The notes below the pieces were generated by a model. It ran no database searches. It had not been told where the DNA came from and saw only the letters and a program-made list of their open reading frames with translations. Position numbers and translations under genes: made by a program. From assembly GCA_039978075.1 (NCBI GenBank), contig JBDWCA010000002.1, positions 682,001 to 746,000 of the forward strand: a stretch of 64,000 bases of DNA, written 5' to 3'. This DNA is from Anderseniella sp039978075 (GTDB taxonomy: Bacteria; Pseudomonadota; Alphaproteobacteria; Rhizobiales; Aestuariivirgaceae). Shown piece after piece: positions 7,119 through 15,302 of this stretch (position 1 is its first letter; every line of letters starts with the position of its first letter).

Positions 7119-8351
7119 TCAATGCGGCTGTTGGCTGTCCAGACCCAGGTTCCGGGCATCGCGGTGGTCCAGCCAGCGGACCGCCAGTGCCGCCAGCAGA
7201 CCAAGCGCTGAACACAATAACATCATGGCAAACAGAACATAGACGCCATTTTGTTCATTGAGGACGGCAGTGGTTGCAAATGTTATGATGGCACCACCTG
7301 CCACGGTCAGTGCGCCGGACAGACCTGCTGCACTGCCGGCCAGACGCGGCCTGACCGACATCGCGCCAACACTGCTGCTGGGCATGGTCAGGCCGTTACC
7401 GATGCCGACGAAAATCGTCGCACCAAACAAAAACAGCTCGTGTACATATCCTGCCAGAAATATAACCAGGCCTGCGCTGAGCCCGGCACAGGCAGCTACC
7501 CTGCCGGCGATCATCAGGCTTGTCAGATGATAGCGTTTCGCATAGCGGCCGGACAGGAAACTGCCGACGAAAAACCCCCCGGTAATGCTGCCGATGTAAA
7601 TGCCCAGTGTGCCGGTTGACATGGCAAACAGTGATTTGGCGACCAGTGGAACACCAGCCAGGAACGCGTAGAATGCGCCTGTTGAAAAGGCCATGCACAA
7701 TGAGTAGCCCCAGAAACGCTTTGAGGACAGCAATTCGGGATATGTTGTGAACTGGTCGGCAAATGTATCTGAGCGATGATGATTGGTCTCGCCCAGATCG
7801 ATCCAGCACAGCCCGAAAACAAGCATCCCGATGCCGACGAAAGCCACAAAACTGGCACGCCATCCGAACAGTTCATCCAGCGCTCCGCCAAACATGGGCC
7901 CAAGCATCGGGGCCACTGCCATCGCCATGCTGATATAGCCCAAAAGGCTGGCAGCCTGCCTGGCAGGGACCATGTCCCTGACGATTGCCGGAGATAGCGC
8001 TGCGCCGCAGATAACGCTGGCCTGGAGCATTCTGAAAGCCAGGAATGTCCAGATGTCGGTTGCCAGCAGGCACCCGACAGACGCCAGTATGAAAACCAGC
8101 AGTCCGGTCAGCATGACCGGGCGCCGGCCAAAACGATCCGACAGGGGCCCGATGACGATCTGCAGTATCGCCGTCATGCCCAGATAGCCGGCAATCGAAA
8201 CACTGGTGAGGCCGTAATCGGCACTGAACGTCACCGCAATTTTCGATAATGACGGAATGAACATGTTCAACGAAAGCGTTGAAAGCCCGGTGACCAGAAT
8301 GAGTGTGGCTATGCCTGGCGCTGATTTTGCAGTGGTTAACATACTGTTCAA
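7119..8351 (-). CDS. Bcr/CflA-type MFS multidrug efflux transporter
   Basis: 410 residues, 12 predicted membrane helices. The MFS loop 2-3 motif is visible as GPLSDRFGRRPVML, and helix 5 carries the drug-exporter-like stretch PMLGPMFGGALDE. The sequence matches the Bcr/CflA branch (drug:H+ antiporter). It acts in the inner membrane; the substrate is unknown. The start region MNSMLTTAK offers two close ATGs. The gene reads towards the VOC gene and diverges from the coiled-coil gene. Confidence 0.9.
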   Translation of the reverse strand: MNSMLTTAKSAPGIATLILVTGLSTLSLNMFIPSLSKIAVTFSADYGLTSVSIAGYLGMTAILQIVIGPLSDRFGRRPVMLTGLLVFILASVGCLLATDIWTFLAFRMLQASVICGAALSPAIVRDMVPARQAASLLGYISMAMAVAPMLGPMFGGALDELFGWRASFVAFVGIGMLVFGLCWIDLGETNHHRSDTFADQFTTYPELLSSKRFWGYSLCMAFSTGAFYAFLAGVPLVAKSLFAMSTGTLGIYIGSITGGFFVGSFLSGRYAKRYHLTSLMIAGRVAACAGLSAGLVIFLAGYVHELFLFGATIFVGIGNGLTMPSSSVGAMSVRPRLAGSAAGLSGALTVAGGAIITFATTAVLNEQNGVYVLFAMMLLCSALGLLAALAVRWLDHRDARNLGLDSQQPH

Positions 8352-8406
8352 AAAGGGAATTACGCCTCATTCGTGAATCAAAATGGGACGCCTGATGAAT
8401 ATTGAA

Positions 8407-8429
8407 ATAACGCGGAGTGCGGACGTTAT
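8407..8429. promoter_or_regulatory. Short inverted repeat upstream of the sigma-54 promoter
   Basis: Arms ataacg (8407-8412) and cgttat (8424-8429) with an 11-base spacer. It lies about 40 bases upstream of the sigma-54 promoter, a place where an activator could bind. Evidence is the symmetry and location only. Confidence 0.3.
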
Positions 8430-8466
8430 CGGCGAAAAACAGCGAAAAATAACGCTACGGTATGTT

Positions 8467-8482
8467 TGGCACGGCATTTGCG
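8467..8482 (+). promoter_or_regulatory. Sigma-54 (RpoN) promoter
   Basis: TGGCACGGCATTTGCG: the -24 GG (8468-8469) and -12 GC (8480-8481) are separated by the required 10 bases and the flanks match the consensus TGGCACG-N4-TTGC. Predicted transcription start near 8492, 33 bases before the first ATG of the coiled-coil gene. Confidence 0.7.
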
Positions 8483-8524
8483 TCAACTATGGGCATTACT
8501 GATTGAAATGAAAGACAAAAACAA

Positions 8525-9313
8525 ATGCGGACTACCCATGGTAACGGACCTAGAGGGTCGAAAAAGCCAGCAATTGAGCCAAATCTTGCCAGTTTCAACT
8601 ACCATCTGGCTGATAATGAGTACATGCAACACATCTTGCAGCAGGGGCATGTGTCCCAGTTTGAAGCAGAGTCAGACCGGACGGAGGATGAACAGATGAA
8701 AAAACTGACCCGGAAAAAGAATACCGCTCCAAGTGGGCAGGAGAACGAAGTCATGGAAACCGCACCAGCGCCGGTCGGTCACAATTCTGTATCAGAACAG
8801 CAGCACGAAGCCACACCTGATCAGTTGGAAACGTTGCGCGACATTCTTGTCGGCCCCAGCCTGTCGGTAACGGAGACGCGGCTGAAGGAGCTCTTGTTGA
8901 TCCTCGAAGAACGCGAAGAGGACCTCAATAAACGCGAAGAAATGTTGCAGCAGCAGATAACCTACGTTCAGTCGGATGTGACCGAGCGGGAACAGGCTCT
9001 CAACAAGAAGATTTCCCAGGTTGAAGCAGAACTGGCCGCACGCGAAGAAGCGCTTTATCAGAAAGTCGCCAATGTGGAACGTGAACTGGCCGAACGTGAA
9101 CAGTCACTGGGCGAGAAACTGTCCGAGCTCGATACACAGATCGGGAACTGCAAGGCCGCCAATATGAGAATGGACATGGACTTTACCGCGTCGCTCTCGC
9201 TGGCAAACAAGCAGCAGGACAGCAAGATCCGCGACGTTGGCCATGCCATCTCCATGCTGGGTGATCAGATCGCCCAGATGTGTGACCAGGCACCGAGCGA
9301 AGCCGCAGAGTAA
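8525..9313 (+). CDS. Coiled-coil protein of unknown function
   Basis: Up to 262 residues. Residues about 115-220 form a long Glu/Lys-rich heptad region (REEDLNKREEMLQQQ, REQALNKKISQVEAELA, REEALYQKVANVERELA) with an internal repeat of about 28 residues. There is no signal peptide or membrane segment, so it is probably cytosolic and oligomeric. Two starts are possible: ATG 8525, close to the predicted sigma-54 transcript start, and ATG 8696, which has the better ribosome site (ggagg, 8 bases upstream). I report the longer one because the extra N-terminus reads like protein. Family not recognised. Confidence 0.75.
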   Translation: MRTTHGNGPRGSKKPAIEPNLASFNYHLADNEYMQHILQQGHVSQFEAESDRTEDEQMKKLTRKKNTAPSGQENEVMETAPAPVGHNSVSEQQHEATPDQLETLRDILVGPSLSVTETRLKELLLILEEREEDLNKREEMLQQQITYVQSDVTEREQALNKKISQVEAELAAREEALYQKVANVERELAEREQSLGEKLSELDTQIGNCKAANMRMDMDFTASLSLANKQQDSKIRDVGHAISMLGDQIAQMCDQAPSEAAE

Positions 9314-9389
9314 AGTTTATCGGGTTTAACAAAGACGCGTTGGGATTTGCCGCCTGCCCCCCTCTGTAGTGGCATTTACCTGATGCTGG

Positions 9390-9407
9390 CCTCGCCTCCG
9401 GGCGAGG
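9390..9407 (+). terminator. Hairpin after the coiled-coil gene
   Basis: Arms cctcgcc (9390-9396) and ggcgagg (9401-9407) with a tccg loop, between two convergent genes. There is no clear T run (tcttcgcg follows), so terminator function is uncertain. Confidence 0.35.
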
Positions 9408-9453
9408 TCTTCGCGTTCAGGAGCCGCATACTCATGGATCTGGGGGTCGGCGT

Positions 9454-9924
9454 TTAAACCTTGCGAAAAGAAATCAGCACCTGGCCTACGGGAATGCCGA
9501 ATTTTTTCACCTTGGCGCGATTGATAACCGTACTATGGTCGATCTGGTAAAACAGATCCGAGAACGACAGCATCACTTTTCTGCCGCTGACGTTCAGGGC
9601 CATCGAGTATTTCAGGTCACCACGCATGTCCCTGATGATGCCTTTTCCAGGCGTTGGCGTATCGGCGCAACTGGCTCGAAAACTACCGTCGGCGTTGAAT
9701 TTCAACCGCCAGGTGCGCGCTTCCTTTTCTCCATCGGAAAACGTGAAATCTTCCTCCATAAGGAAATCGCAGCCGTCCCAGCGGCCTTCAATATCTGCTA
9801 CGAAGGATTTCTTTACCCGGCCGGTTACGGTTTCAAACAATCCCCAGGCGCGTGTGCGGCCCTCGAAGTATTCGGCCATGTTGAATGTTGGCATGCTGAA
9901 GCGATCCGGATTGCGTTGAAGCAT
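9454..9924 (-). CDS. DUF3833-family protein
   Basis: 156 residues matching the DUF3833 pattern: YFEGRTRAWGLFE near the N-terminus, then DIEGRWDG, EEDFTFSDGEKEARTW and the C-terminal INRAKVKKFGIPVGQVLISFRK. Most family members start with a lipoprotein signal; this one has none visible, so it is cytosolic or the start is elsewhere. The biochemical function is unknown. DUF3833 genes commonly sit with the Cfa-like, DUF1365 and flavin-oxidase genes, as here, which supports a shared role in lipid modification under ChrR/sigma control. Confidence 0.8.
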   Translation of the reverse strand: MLQRNPDRFSMPTFNMAEYFEGRTRAWGLFETVTGRVKKSFVADIEGRWDGCDFLMEEDFTFSDGEKEARTWRLKFNADGSFRASCADTPTPGKGIIRDMRGDLKYSMALNVSGRKVMLSFSDLFYQIDHSTVINRAKVKKFGIPVGQVLISFRKV

Positions 9925-10000
9925 TTCGTGAGTCCTGACGCAGATTTTTTGAATTGAAACAGAGCGTTGATATGTCTAACGAAACCGCTGGCCAGCTGGA

Positions 10001-11239
10001 TCAGTGCGCTTGCCGGCGCAGCACGTAAAAGCCCACGTCAATGGCGCCATCGTCAAAGCCTGCCTCACAATAGGTCAGGTAATACAACCACATACGCCTG
10101 AATTTCTCGTCATATCCAAGCGGGCTGATATCATCCCAGGCAGCATTGAATCTCTGTCTCCACAAGCGCAGGGTCGTCGCGTAGTCGCAACCGAATTTCT
10201 GGGTGTGCACCAACGTCATGCCATTATCGGCTGCATGATCGGATATGGCATCGTCGGTCAGCAGCATGCCGCCTGGAAAAACGTACCGCTGGATGAAGTC
10301 GGCCTTGGCCCGGTAGCGCTCAAAATGCTCCGGCGCGATTGTGATTGCCTGGATGACGGCCTGCCTTCCCGGTTTAAGCAAACGCGACAGGGTGGCAAAG
10401 TAAGCTGGCCAGTTTTCTTCCCCCACGGCCTCGATCATCTCGATTGACACGATTGCATCGTATTGCCCCTTGACCCCGCGATAATCGTTCAGGGCCAGAG
10501 AAACCTTGCCATCGAGGTTTTGCCGTTTTATGCGCTCGCGGGCAAATTCAACCTGCCTGCCTGACAACGTGATGCCGTCTACCGTCCTGCCGGCCAGTGC
10601 TGCGTGTTCCGCCATGCCGCCCCATCCGCACCCGATCTCCAGCATGGTGCCTGCATCCGCAACCTCGGCCAGTTCCAGAGCGCGGGCATATTTGGCACGT
10701 TGCGCCGTTTCCAGGCTGATGTCATTGCCATCAAACAGCGCGCTGGAATAGGTCATGCCCGGGTCGAGCCAGAGGGCATAGAAATCATTGCCCATGTCAT
10801 AGTGGGCTTCGATGTTCCGGCGGCTGCCTGCAAGTGTGTTTCTGCGCCTTTTATGGGCCAGCTTGTCGCCGAGCCGCACCTTGAACAGATTGCCGCCGGC
10901 GGCATGAAACGCGCTGCGGTTGATCAGGAAAAACCGGAACAGCGCCACCAGGTCAGTGCAGTCAACATCGCCTGCCACATAGGCTTCACCAAACCCGACC
11001 GTTCCCCTCCGGATACTTTTTTCCAGCACCCGGTAAGAATTTATTGTCAGGTCCGCGTCAAAGCCATCCGTTGATTTTTGCCCCAGAACAAGCTGATGCC
11101 CATCAGGCAGTGTCACGGTGATCTGGCCCTGCAGGCGATCCTTGACCATGCGCCTGCCCAGAAATTCAAGCACGCGACCGGTAAGGTTGCGCCGCGGCCT
11201 GGAGGCGCGCGGGCCTGCTTGAAGTAGTTCGTCACTCAT
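10001..11239 (-). CDS. Cfa-like SAM-dependent fatty-acyl methyltransferase
   Basis: 412 residues of the cyclopropane-fatty-acyl-phospholipid synthase family. Visible: a family N-terminal domain, AHYDMGNDFYALWLD, the SAM-binding motif LEIGCGWGG, SIEMIEAVGEENW, and the C-terminal YYLTYCEAGFDDGAI with the Cys expected near the active site. It transfers a methylene or methyl group to double bonds of phospholipid acyl chains at the inner membrane. In Rhodobacter a Cfa-like enzyme of the RpoE regulon makes methylated or furan-type fatty acids; this copy is more likely of that group than a housekeeping Cfa because of its partners. The start overlaps the DUF1365 stop (ATGA). Confidence 0.88.
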   Translation of the reverse strand: MSDELLQAGPRASRPRRNLTGRVLEFLGRRMVKDRLQGQITVTLPDGHQLVLGQKSTDGFDADLTINSYRVLEKSIRRGTVGFGEAYVAGDVDCTDLVALFRFFLINRSAFHAAGGNLFKVRLGDKLAHKRRRNTLAGSRRNIEAHYDMGNDFYALWLDPGMTYSSALFDGNDISLETAQRAKYARALELAEVADAGTMLEIGCGWGGMAEHAALAGRTVDGITLSGRQVEFARERIKRQNLDGKVSLALNDYRGVKGQYDAIVSIEMIEAVGEENWPAYFATLSRLLKPGRQAVIQAITIAPEHFERYRAKADFIQRYVFPGGMLLTDDAISDHAADNGMTLVHTQKFGCDYATTLRLWRQRFNAAWDDISPLGYDEKFRRMWLYYLTYCEAGFDDGAIDVGFYVLRRQAH

Positions 11240-12027
11240 CGTTCAAATCTTTCCGTCGTGTGCACTGTCGAACCGGCAAACCCTGGTTTGCGGCGCAGCT
11301 TCAGACCTTTCATCCACAAACGCAGTGCCTCAAAATGAATGCCGGCAATGACTTTCCAGGTCATGAGCGGCTGCCGCGCCACTGCTGACACCAGTGTCCG
11401 CGATGTCAGTTTTGTTTTGCTGCCGCTGAAATACGCATTGAGAATGGCCTTGTCTTCGCGTCTCAGCGATACGCCGACGCAAATGCTCTCACCTGGAGTT
11501 GTGACGCGGAAGCCGTATTCACCGTCTGCCTCGTTGAACGGCGAAACGTGAAACGCCTTCGTGCAAGCCTGCTCCAGCGTACCGTTACTGGTTGTGCCGC
11601 CGGCCACGAGATAGTGGGTGTGTTCGCCGAATGTGTTCGACACTTCATACAACATGGCGGTGATGTCGCCCGCTTTGGTGACGGCGTAGTAGGTCGTCAG
11701 CGGGTTGAAGCAGTAGCCGAGGGTTCTCGGATAACACAGCACCAGCAGGTCGCATGTGTCGGTGTCCACGCCGCCCGCGCGCATGGTCTTTGTGACGAAT
11801 TCTGCAACGCTTGAGCCATCACGCAAGCCATGATCGCGATCGTGGAAAGACACCAGATTGAACCGGTTGTGTGACAGGAATCTCGTTCTGCGGCATATCT
11901 CGTCAATATGCTTCAGAGGAAGCAACATGCTGAAAACACGATAGGAAAGCTGATGCCGTACCGGTGTGAACCGCTTGTGCACAACCTTGCCGTGATAAAG
12001 GGCTGCTTCTGCAGGGGTGTGCATCAT
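11236..12027 (-). CDS. DUF1365-family protein
   Basis: 263 residues. Family marks: LYHGKVVHKRFTPVRHQLSYRVF near the start, a YCFNPLTTYYA-type core (GYCFNPLTTYY), VSNTFGEHTHYL, and KAFHVSPFNEADGEY. The molecular function is not known. It almost always lies between a flavin-containing amine oxidase and a Cfa-like methyltransferase, with 4-base overlaps on both sides here, so the three act together on membrane fatty acids. Cytosolic or membrane-peripheral. Confidence 0.88.
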   Translation of the reverse strand: MMHTPAEAALYHGKVVHKRFTPVRHQLSYRVFSMLLPLKHIDEICRRTRFLSHNRFNLVSFHDRDHGLRDGSSVAEFVTKTMRAGGVDTDTCDLLVLCYPRTLGYCFNPLTTYYAVTKAGDITAMLYEVSNTFGEHTHYLVAGGTTSNGTLEQACTKAFHVSPFNEADGEYGFRVTTPGESICVGVSLRREDKAILNAYFSGSKTKLTSRTLVSAVARQPLMTWKVIAGIHFEALRLWMKGLKLRRKPGFAGSTVHTTERFER

Positions 12028-13367
12028 TCAGCGGCCTCACGGTACTGCTTCGGAGGGTGGAACGGTTTGCGATGAATTCTGCCTGACGGATCCGGCACTT
12101 CCCAGGGTCTTGGAGAACCGGTCAGGTCTTCCGCAACCGCCAGACCTGATTGCAGGCCGTCTTCATGAAATCCGTAGCCGAAATAACTGCCGCAGAACCA
12201 TGTCCGGCGCCGGCCCTGCAAATCCCATAAATCCTGTTGTGCGTTCATTGCTGCCGTATTGAAAACGGGATGGGTGTAATTGAACTGCCCCAGAACTCTG
12301 GATGGCTCAACTGTGCCTGACGGGTTCAGGGTGACGAACAGATCGGTATTTGTTTTTAGGGGTTGCAGGGCGTTCATCCAGTACGACACGGTCAGCCGGT
12401 TTCGCCCCGCCTCATCGGCGCGTTCCATATAGTTCCAGCTTGACCACAGCTTGCGCCGCCGGGGCATGTGGGCAGGGTCGGTATGCAGAACGGCAAGGTT
12501 TTTCGAATAGCCGAATTTGCCGAGCAGGTTACTCTCCATTGCATCAGCGTCATCCAGCATCGCAAGCGCCTCGTCTGCGTGTGTTCCAATCACTACATGG
12601 TCGAACTCGTGGTGTTCGCCACGACAATCCCTGATTGTAACGCCGCCGGCTTTTCTGGACACCCCGGTAATTCCACTATCTGTGCGTACCTCGAATTGTC
12701 CCTCGGCAACCAGCTTCTGGACATATTGCCTGGACCCGCCGGCAACCGTGCGCCAGCCGGGTCGATTGCGGGCTTTCAGCAGGCCGTGATTGGCAAAGAA
12801 CCGCATGAAGCTGGCGGCGGGAAAGTCCAGTACCTCGGCAGATGGCGTAGACCAGATTGCTGCCGCCATCGGTGTCAGGTGGTTGCGGACAAAGGCTTCG
12901 CTGTACCTGTTTTGCCTAAGCCAGTCACCCAGAGACAGCGTGAGAGCAACACTGTCTGCTTCAGTGGCGGCCTGTTTGAAGAAGCGGGTGATGTCGGCAA
13001 TCATGCGCCAGTGCTGCAGTGACGCCAGGTTGGATGGCTGACCGAACAGGCCGCGTGCGCCACTGCCTGAATATTCATATCTGCCTTCGTCGAGCGATGC
13101 CGAAAAGGTCATGTCTGTTGATGGTGTGTCCACGCCCAGATGGTCAAACAATGCCACCAGATTCGGATAACTGTGCGGATTGAAGACAATGAAACCGGTA
13201 TCGACCCGCACCGAACCATCACCAGTATTCACATCCACGGTGTTCGAATGCCCGCCGATACGGTTGTCGCGCTCGAAGACTGTTACATGATGGTGCCGCG
13301 ACAGGTGCCAGGCTGCTGACAGGGCCGAGATACCGGACCCGATGACAGCAATTGAAAGTCTATTCAT
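12024..13367 (-). CDS. FAD/NAD(P)-dependent amine-oxidase-type oxidoreductase
   Basis: 447 residues with an N-terminal FAD-binding fold (AVIGSGISALSAAWHL, then ERDNRIGGHSNTV) and a C-terminal FAD-contacting end (FCGSYFGYGFHEDGLQSGL). First gene of the flavin oxidase/DUF1365/Cfa-like trio. In the Rhodobacter furan-fatty-acid pathway, as I recall it, one partner enzyme introduces or uses a double bond in a methylated acyl chain; this flavoprotein is a candidate for such a step. No RpoE-type promoter with the TGATCC hexamer is visible in the 150 bases upstream. Confidence 0.87.
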   Translation of the reverse strand: MNRLSIAVIGSGISALSAAWHLSRHHHVTVFERDNRIGGHSNTVDVNTGDGSVRVDTGFIVFNPHSYPNLVALFDHLGVDTPSTDMTFSASLDEGRYEYSGSGARGLFGQPSNLASLQHWRMIADITRFFKQAATEADSVALTLSLGDWLRQNRYSEAFVRNHLTPMAAAIWSTPSAEVLDFPAASFMRFFANHGLLKARNRPGWRTVAGGSRQYVQKLVAEGQFEVRTDSGITGVSRKAGGVTIRDCRGEHHEFDHVVIGTHADEALAMLDDADAMESNLLGKFGYSKNLAVLHTDPAHMPRRRKLWSSWNYMERADEAGRNRLTVSYWMNALQPLKTNTDLFVTLNPSGTVEPSRVLGQFNYTHPVFNTAAMNAQQDLWDLQGRRRTWFCGSYFGYGFHEDGLQSGLAVAEDLTGSPRPWEVPDPSGRIHRKPFHPPKQYREAAE

Positions 13368-13698
13368 GCGCTCAAAACTCCCGGCACAGGTATATCGGAC
13401 CGGGTATCCGGTGATGTATTGTTTTTACTCCGGCCTTTTAACGAAACCATCCGGCATATGGTTCAACACCGCGATTTCATTTATCCGGCTCCACTCGGAA
13501 AAGCCACCACTGCCAGAAACATGAAATTTTCAAACGCCCGGTATCCCAACTGCAATGAACCCGTGTTCATTCCGTGTCCACCAGGAATGGTCATGCGTCG
13601 ATCCTTGCATCGGTATCTTGAGCCGCATGGCGTGTTGATCTAGAAGCGTCAGGCAGAACCGGTCGCATTGACCGAACCTTCGGCAAGGGATCCGCAGC

Positions 13699-14115
13699 AT
13701 GATCAGCTACGTCACCGTCGGTGCCGACGACATCCAGCGTGCGAAGCGCTTCTACTCGGCGTTCATGCCGGCCCTCGGCTACGGATTCAAGGAAAGTCCG
13801 GAGGGCCTGAGCTATGTGCTCCCGGCACAACCGGGCCAGCCTGCCGTTTCGCCCGACTACTACGTCAAGCCGACCTTCGATGGACGACCGGCATCGGCAG
13901 GGAACGGTGCGATGATCGCATTCAGTGTGCAATGCCAGCAGCAAGTCCGTGACCTTCACGCCGCCGCACTCGCCGCTGGTGGCCGGGACGAGGGCCAACC
14001 GGGCTTCCGCGACGCCTACGGGCCCCATTTCTACGTCGGCTACCTCCGCGATCCACAAGGCAACAAGATCGCGCTGTTTTCCAGTAATCCGGACGAACCT
14101 GGGCGAGATGGCTGA
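13699..14115 (+). CDS. VOC-family glyoxalase-like protein
   Basis: 138 residues, a single vicinal-oxygen-chelate domain: ISYVTVGADDIQRAKRFYSA at the start, a central FDGRPASAGNG, and the end YVGYLRDPQGNKIALF. Likely a small metal-binding cytosolic enzyme or binding protein of unknown substrate. It stands alone between the flavin oxidase (divergent) and the molybdenum hydroxylase operon. An antisense frame covers the same DNA and is a shadow. Confidence 0.82.
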   Translation: MISYVTVGADDIQRAKRFYSAFMPALGYGFKESPEGLSYVLPAQPGQPAVSPDYYVKPTFDGRPASAGNGAMIAFSVQCQQQVRDLHAAALAAGGRDEGQPGFRDAYGPHFYVGYLRDPQGNKIALFSSNPDEPGRDG

Positions 14116-14450
14116 CGCGCTACGGGGGAGGTGATATGTGGCGGGCATGATCTTCGCCAAGTCGCCATTCGGGCTGGCCTGATGAAAGTCTGCTCCGTCC
14201 GCGCTGCGGTAGTCCACTTCCCTGGGCGCCGCAAAACCGGAGGGGTTGGGTCTCTGGCGAAAGAGAAACCAGGTCTGCCATCTGACAGTTGAAAACGGAC
14301 ACTGTTTTCGGTCTTTCCGGATATGCTTCAAATTTGCGGCTTGAGTTGCAGTCCCGCTCGGTTCCACATGGCCCCCGCGTCGGTGCATACAGAGATTGAC
14401 TCTGTTTCAGAACCGGGCTTATCATTAGTGTACAAACAAAAAGGACAGGC
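14116..14450. other. Intergenic leader of the molybdenum hydroxylase operon
   Basis: 335 bases without a convincing gene. The last 60 bases, including ttagtgtacaaacaaaaagg before the ATG at 14451, contain the probable promoter and a ribosome site (aaaggac). No operator could be identified. Confidence 0.5.
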
Positions 14451-15302
14451 ATGGAGAGGTACGCACAGCCCACGTCGGTGAAGGAAGCAGCTGAGCTTCT
14501 GGCGGCTGATTCTTGGGTTATGCTTGCTGGTGGAACCGACTTCTATCCGGGTCTCGGCGAAGGGCCGGTTTCGGGGCCGGTGCTGGATATCTCCCGCATA
14601 GATGCGCTGCGCGGAATTTCACGAGACGATGACAATGCAGGCTGGCGTATCGGCGCGCTCGCTACCTGGACGCAACTGGTGCGTTCAGATGATCTGCCTG
14701 CATCATTTGACTGTCTGAAACAGGCGGCCGTGGAAGTAGGGTCCGTCCAGATACAAAACCGGGCCACCATTGTCGGTAATATCTGCAATGCGTCACCGGC
14801 GGCTGATGGTGTGCCTGCGCTGCTGGTTCTTGATGCCGAGGTTGAACTGACCTCTCTTCACGCGACCCGGCGCATGGGCCTCAGCGAGTTTCTGCAAGGC
14901 AACCGCCAGACAGCGCGTCGCCGCGATGAGATTGTCACCGGAATTTTTGTTCCTGACACCGCCGCTCAAGGATCGTCGGTGTTTTTCAAACTTGGTGCAC
15001 GGCGTTATCTGGTGATCTCGATTGCCATGGTTGCAGCGCGCCTTGAGCACGATGACGCCGGCCTGGTAAAGTCAGCAGCGGTAAGTGTCGGTGCATGCTC
15101 GGTTGTGGCACAACGCTTGACCAGCCTGGAAAACGAGCTGGTCGGCGCAAAGCTGGTGGATAGTCACTCAATCCCTGAAGCGCGACATCTGGATTGCCTG
15201 TCTCCGATCGATGATGTTCGCGCCCCGGCCGGCTACCGGCAGGATGCCGCACTTGAAGGGGTGCGCCGGGCACTTGCTGATTGCGTGGAGGCCAGTTCAT
15301 GA
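14451..15302 (+). CDS. Molybdenum hydroxylase FAD-binding subunit (CoxM/XdhB-small type)
   Basis: 283 residues of the FAD-binding subunit of xanthine-dehydrogenase-family enzymes. FAD motifs are visible: WVMLAGGTDFYPGL near residue 21 and the isoalloxazine-contact stretch NRATIVGNICNASPAADG near residue 103. It passes electrons from the 2Fe-2S clusters to an acceptor. The stop overlaps the start of the large subunit by 4 bases (15299-15302), so the pair is translated together. First gene of the catabolic operon. Confidence 0.9.
   Translation: MERYAQPTSVKEAAELLAADSWVMLAGGTDFYPGLGEGPVSGPVLDISRIDALRGISRDDDNAGWRIGALATWTQLVRSDDLPASFDCLKQAAVEVGSVQIQNRATIVGNICNASPAADGVPALLVLDAEVELTSLHATRRMGLSEFLQGNRQTARRRDEIVTGIFVPDTAAQGSSVFFKLGARRYLVISIAMVAARLEHDDAGLVKSAAVSVGACSVVAQRLTSLENELVGAKLVDSHSIPEARHLDCLSPIDDVRAPAGYRQDAALEGVRRALADCVEASS

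Noticed and set aside
13591..14388. 265-codon minus-strand frame across the VOC gene and spacer
   Set aside because: Overlaps a clear VOC domain on the other strand and reads as low-complexity shadow.
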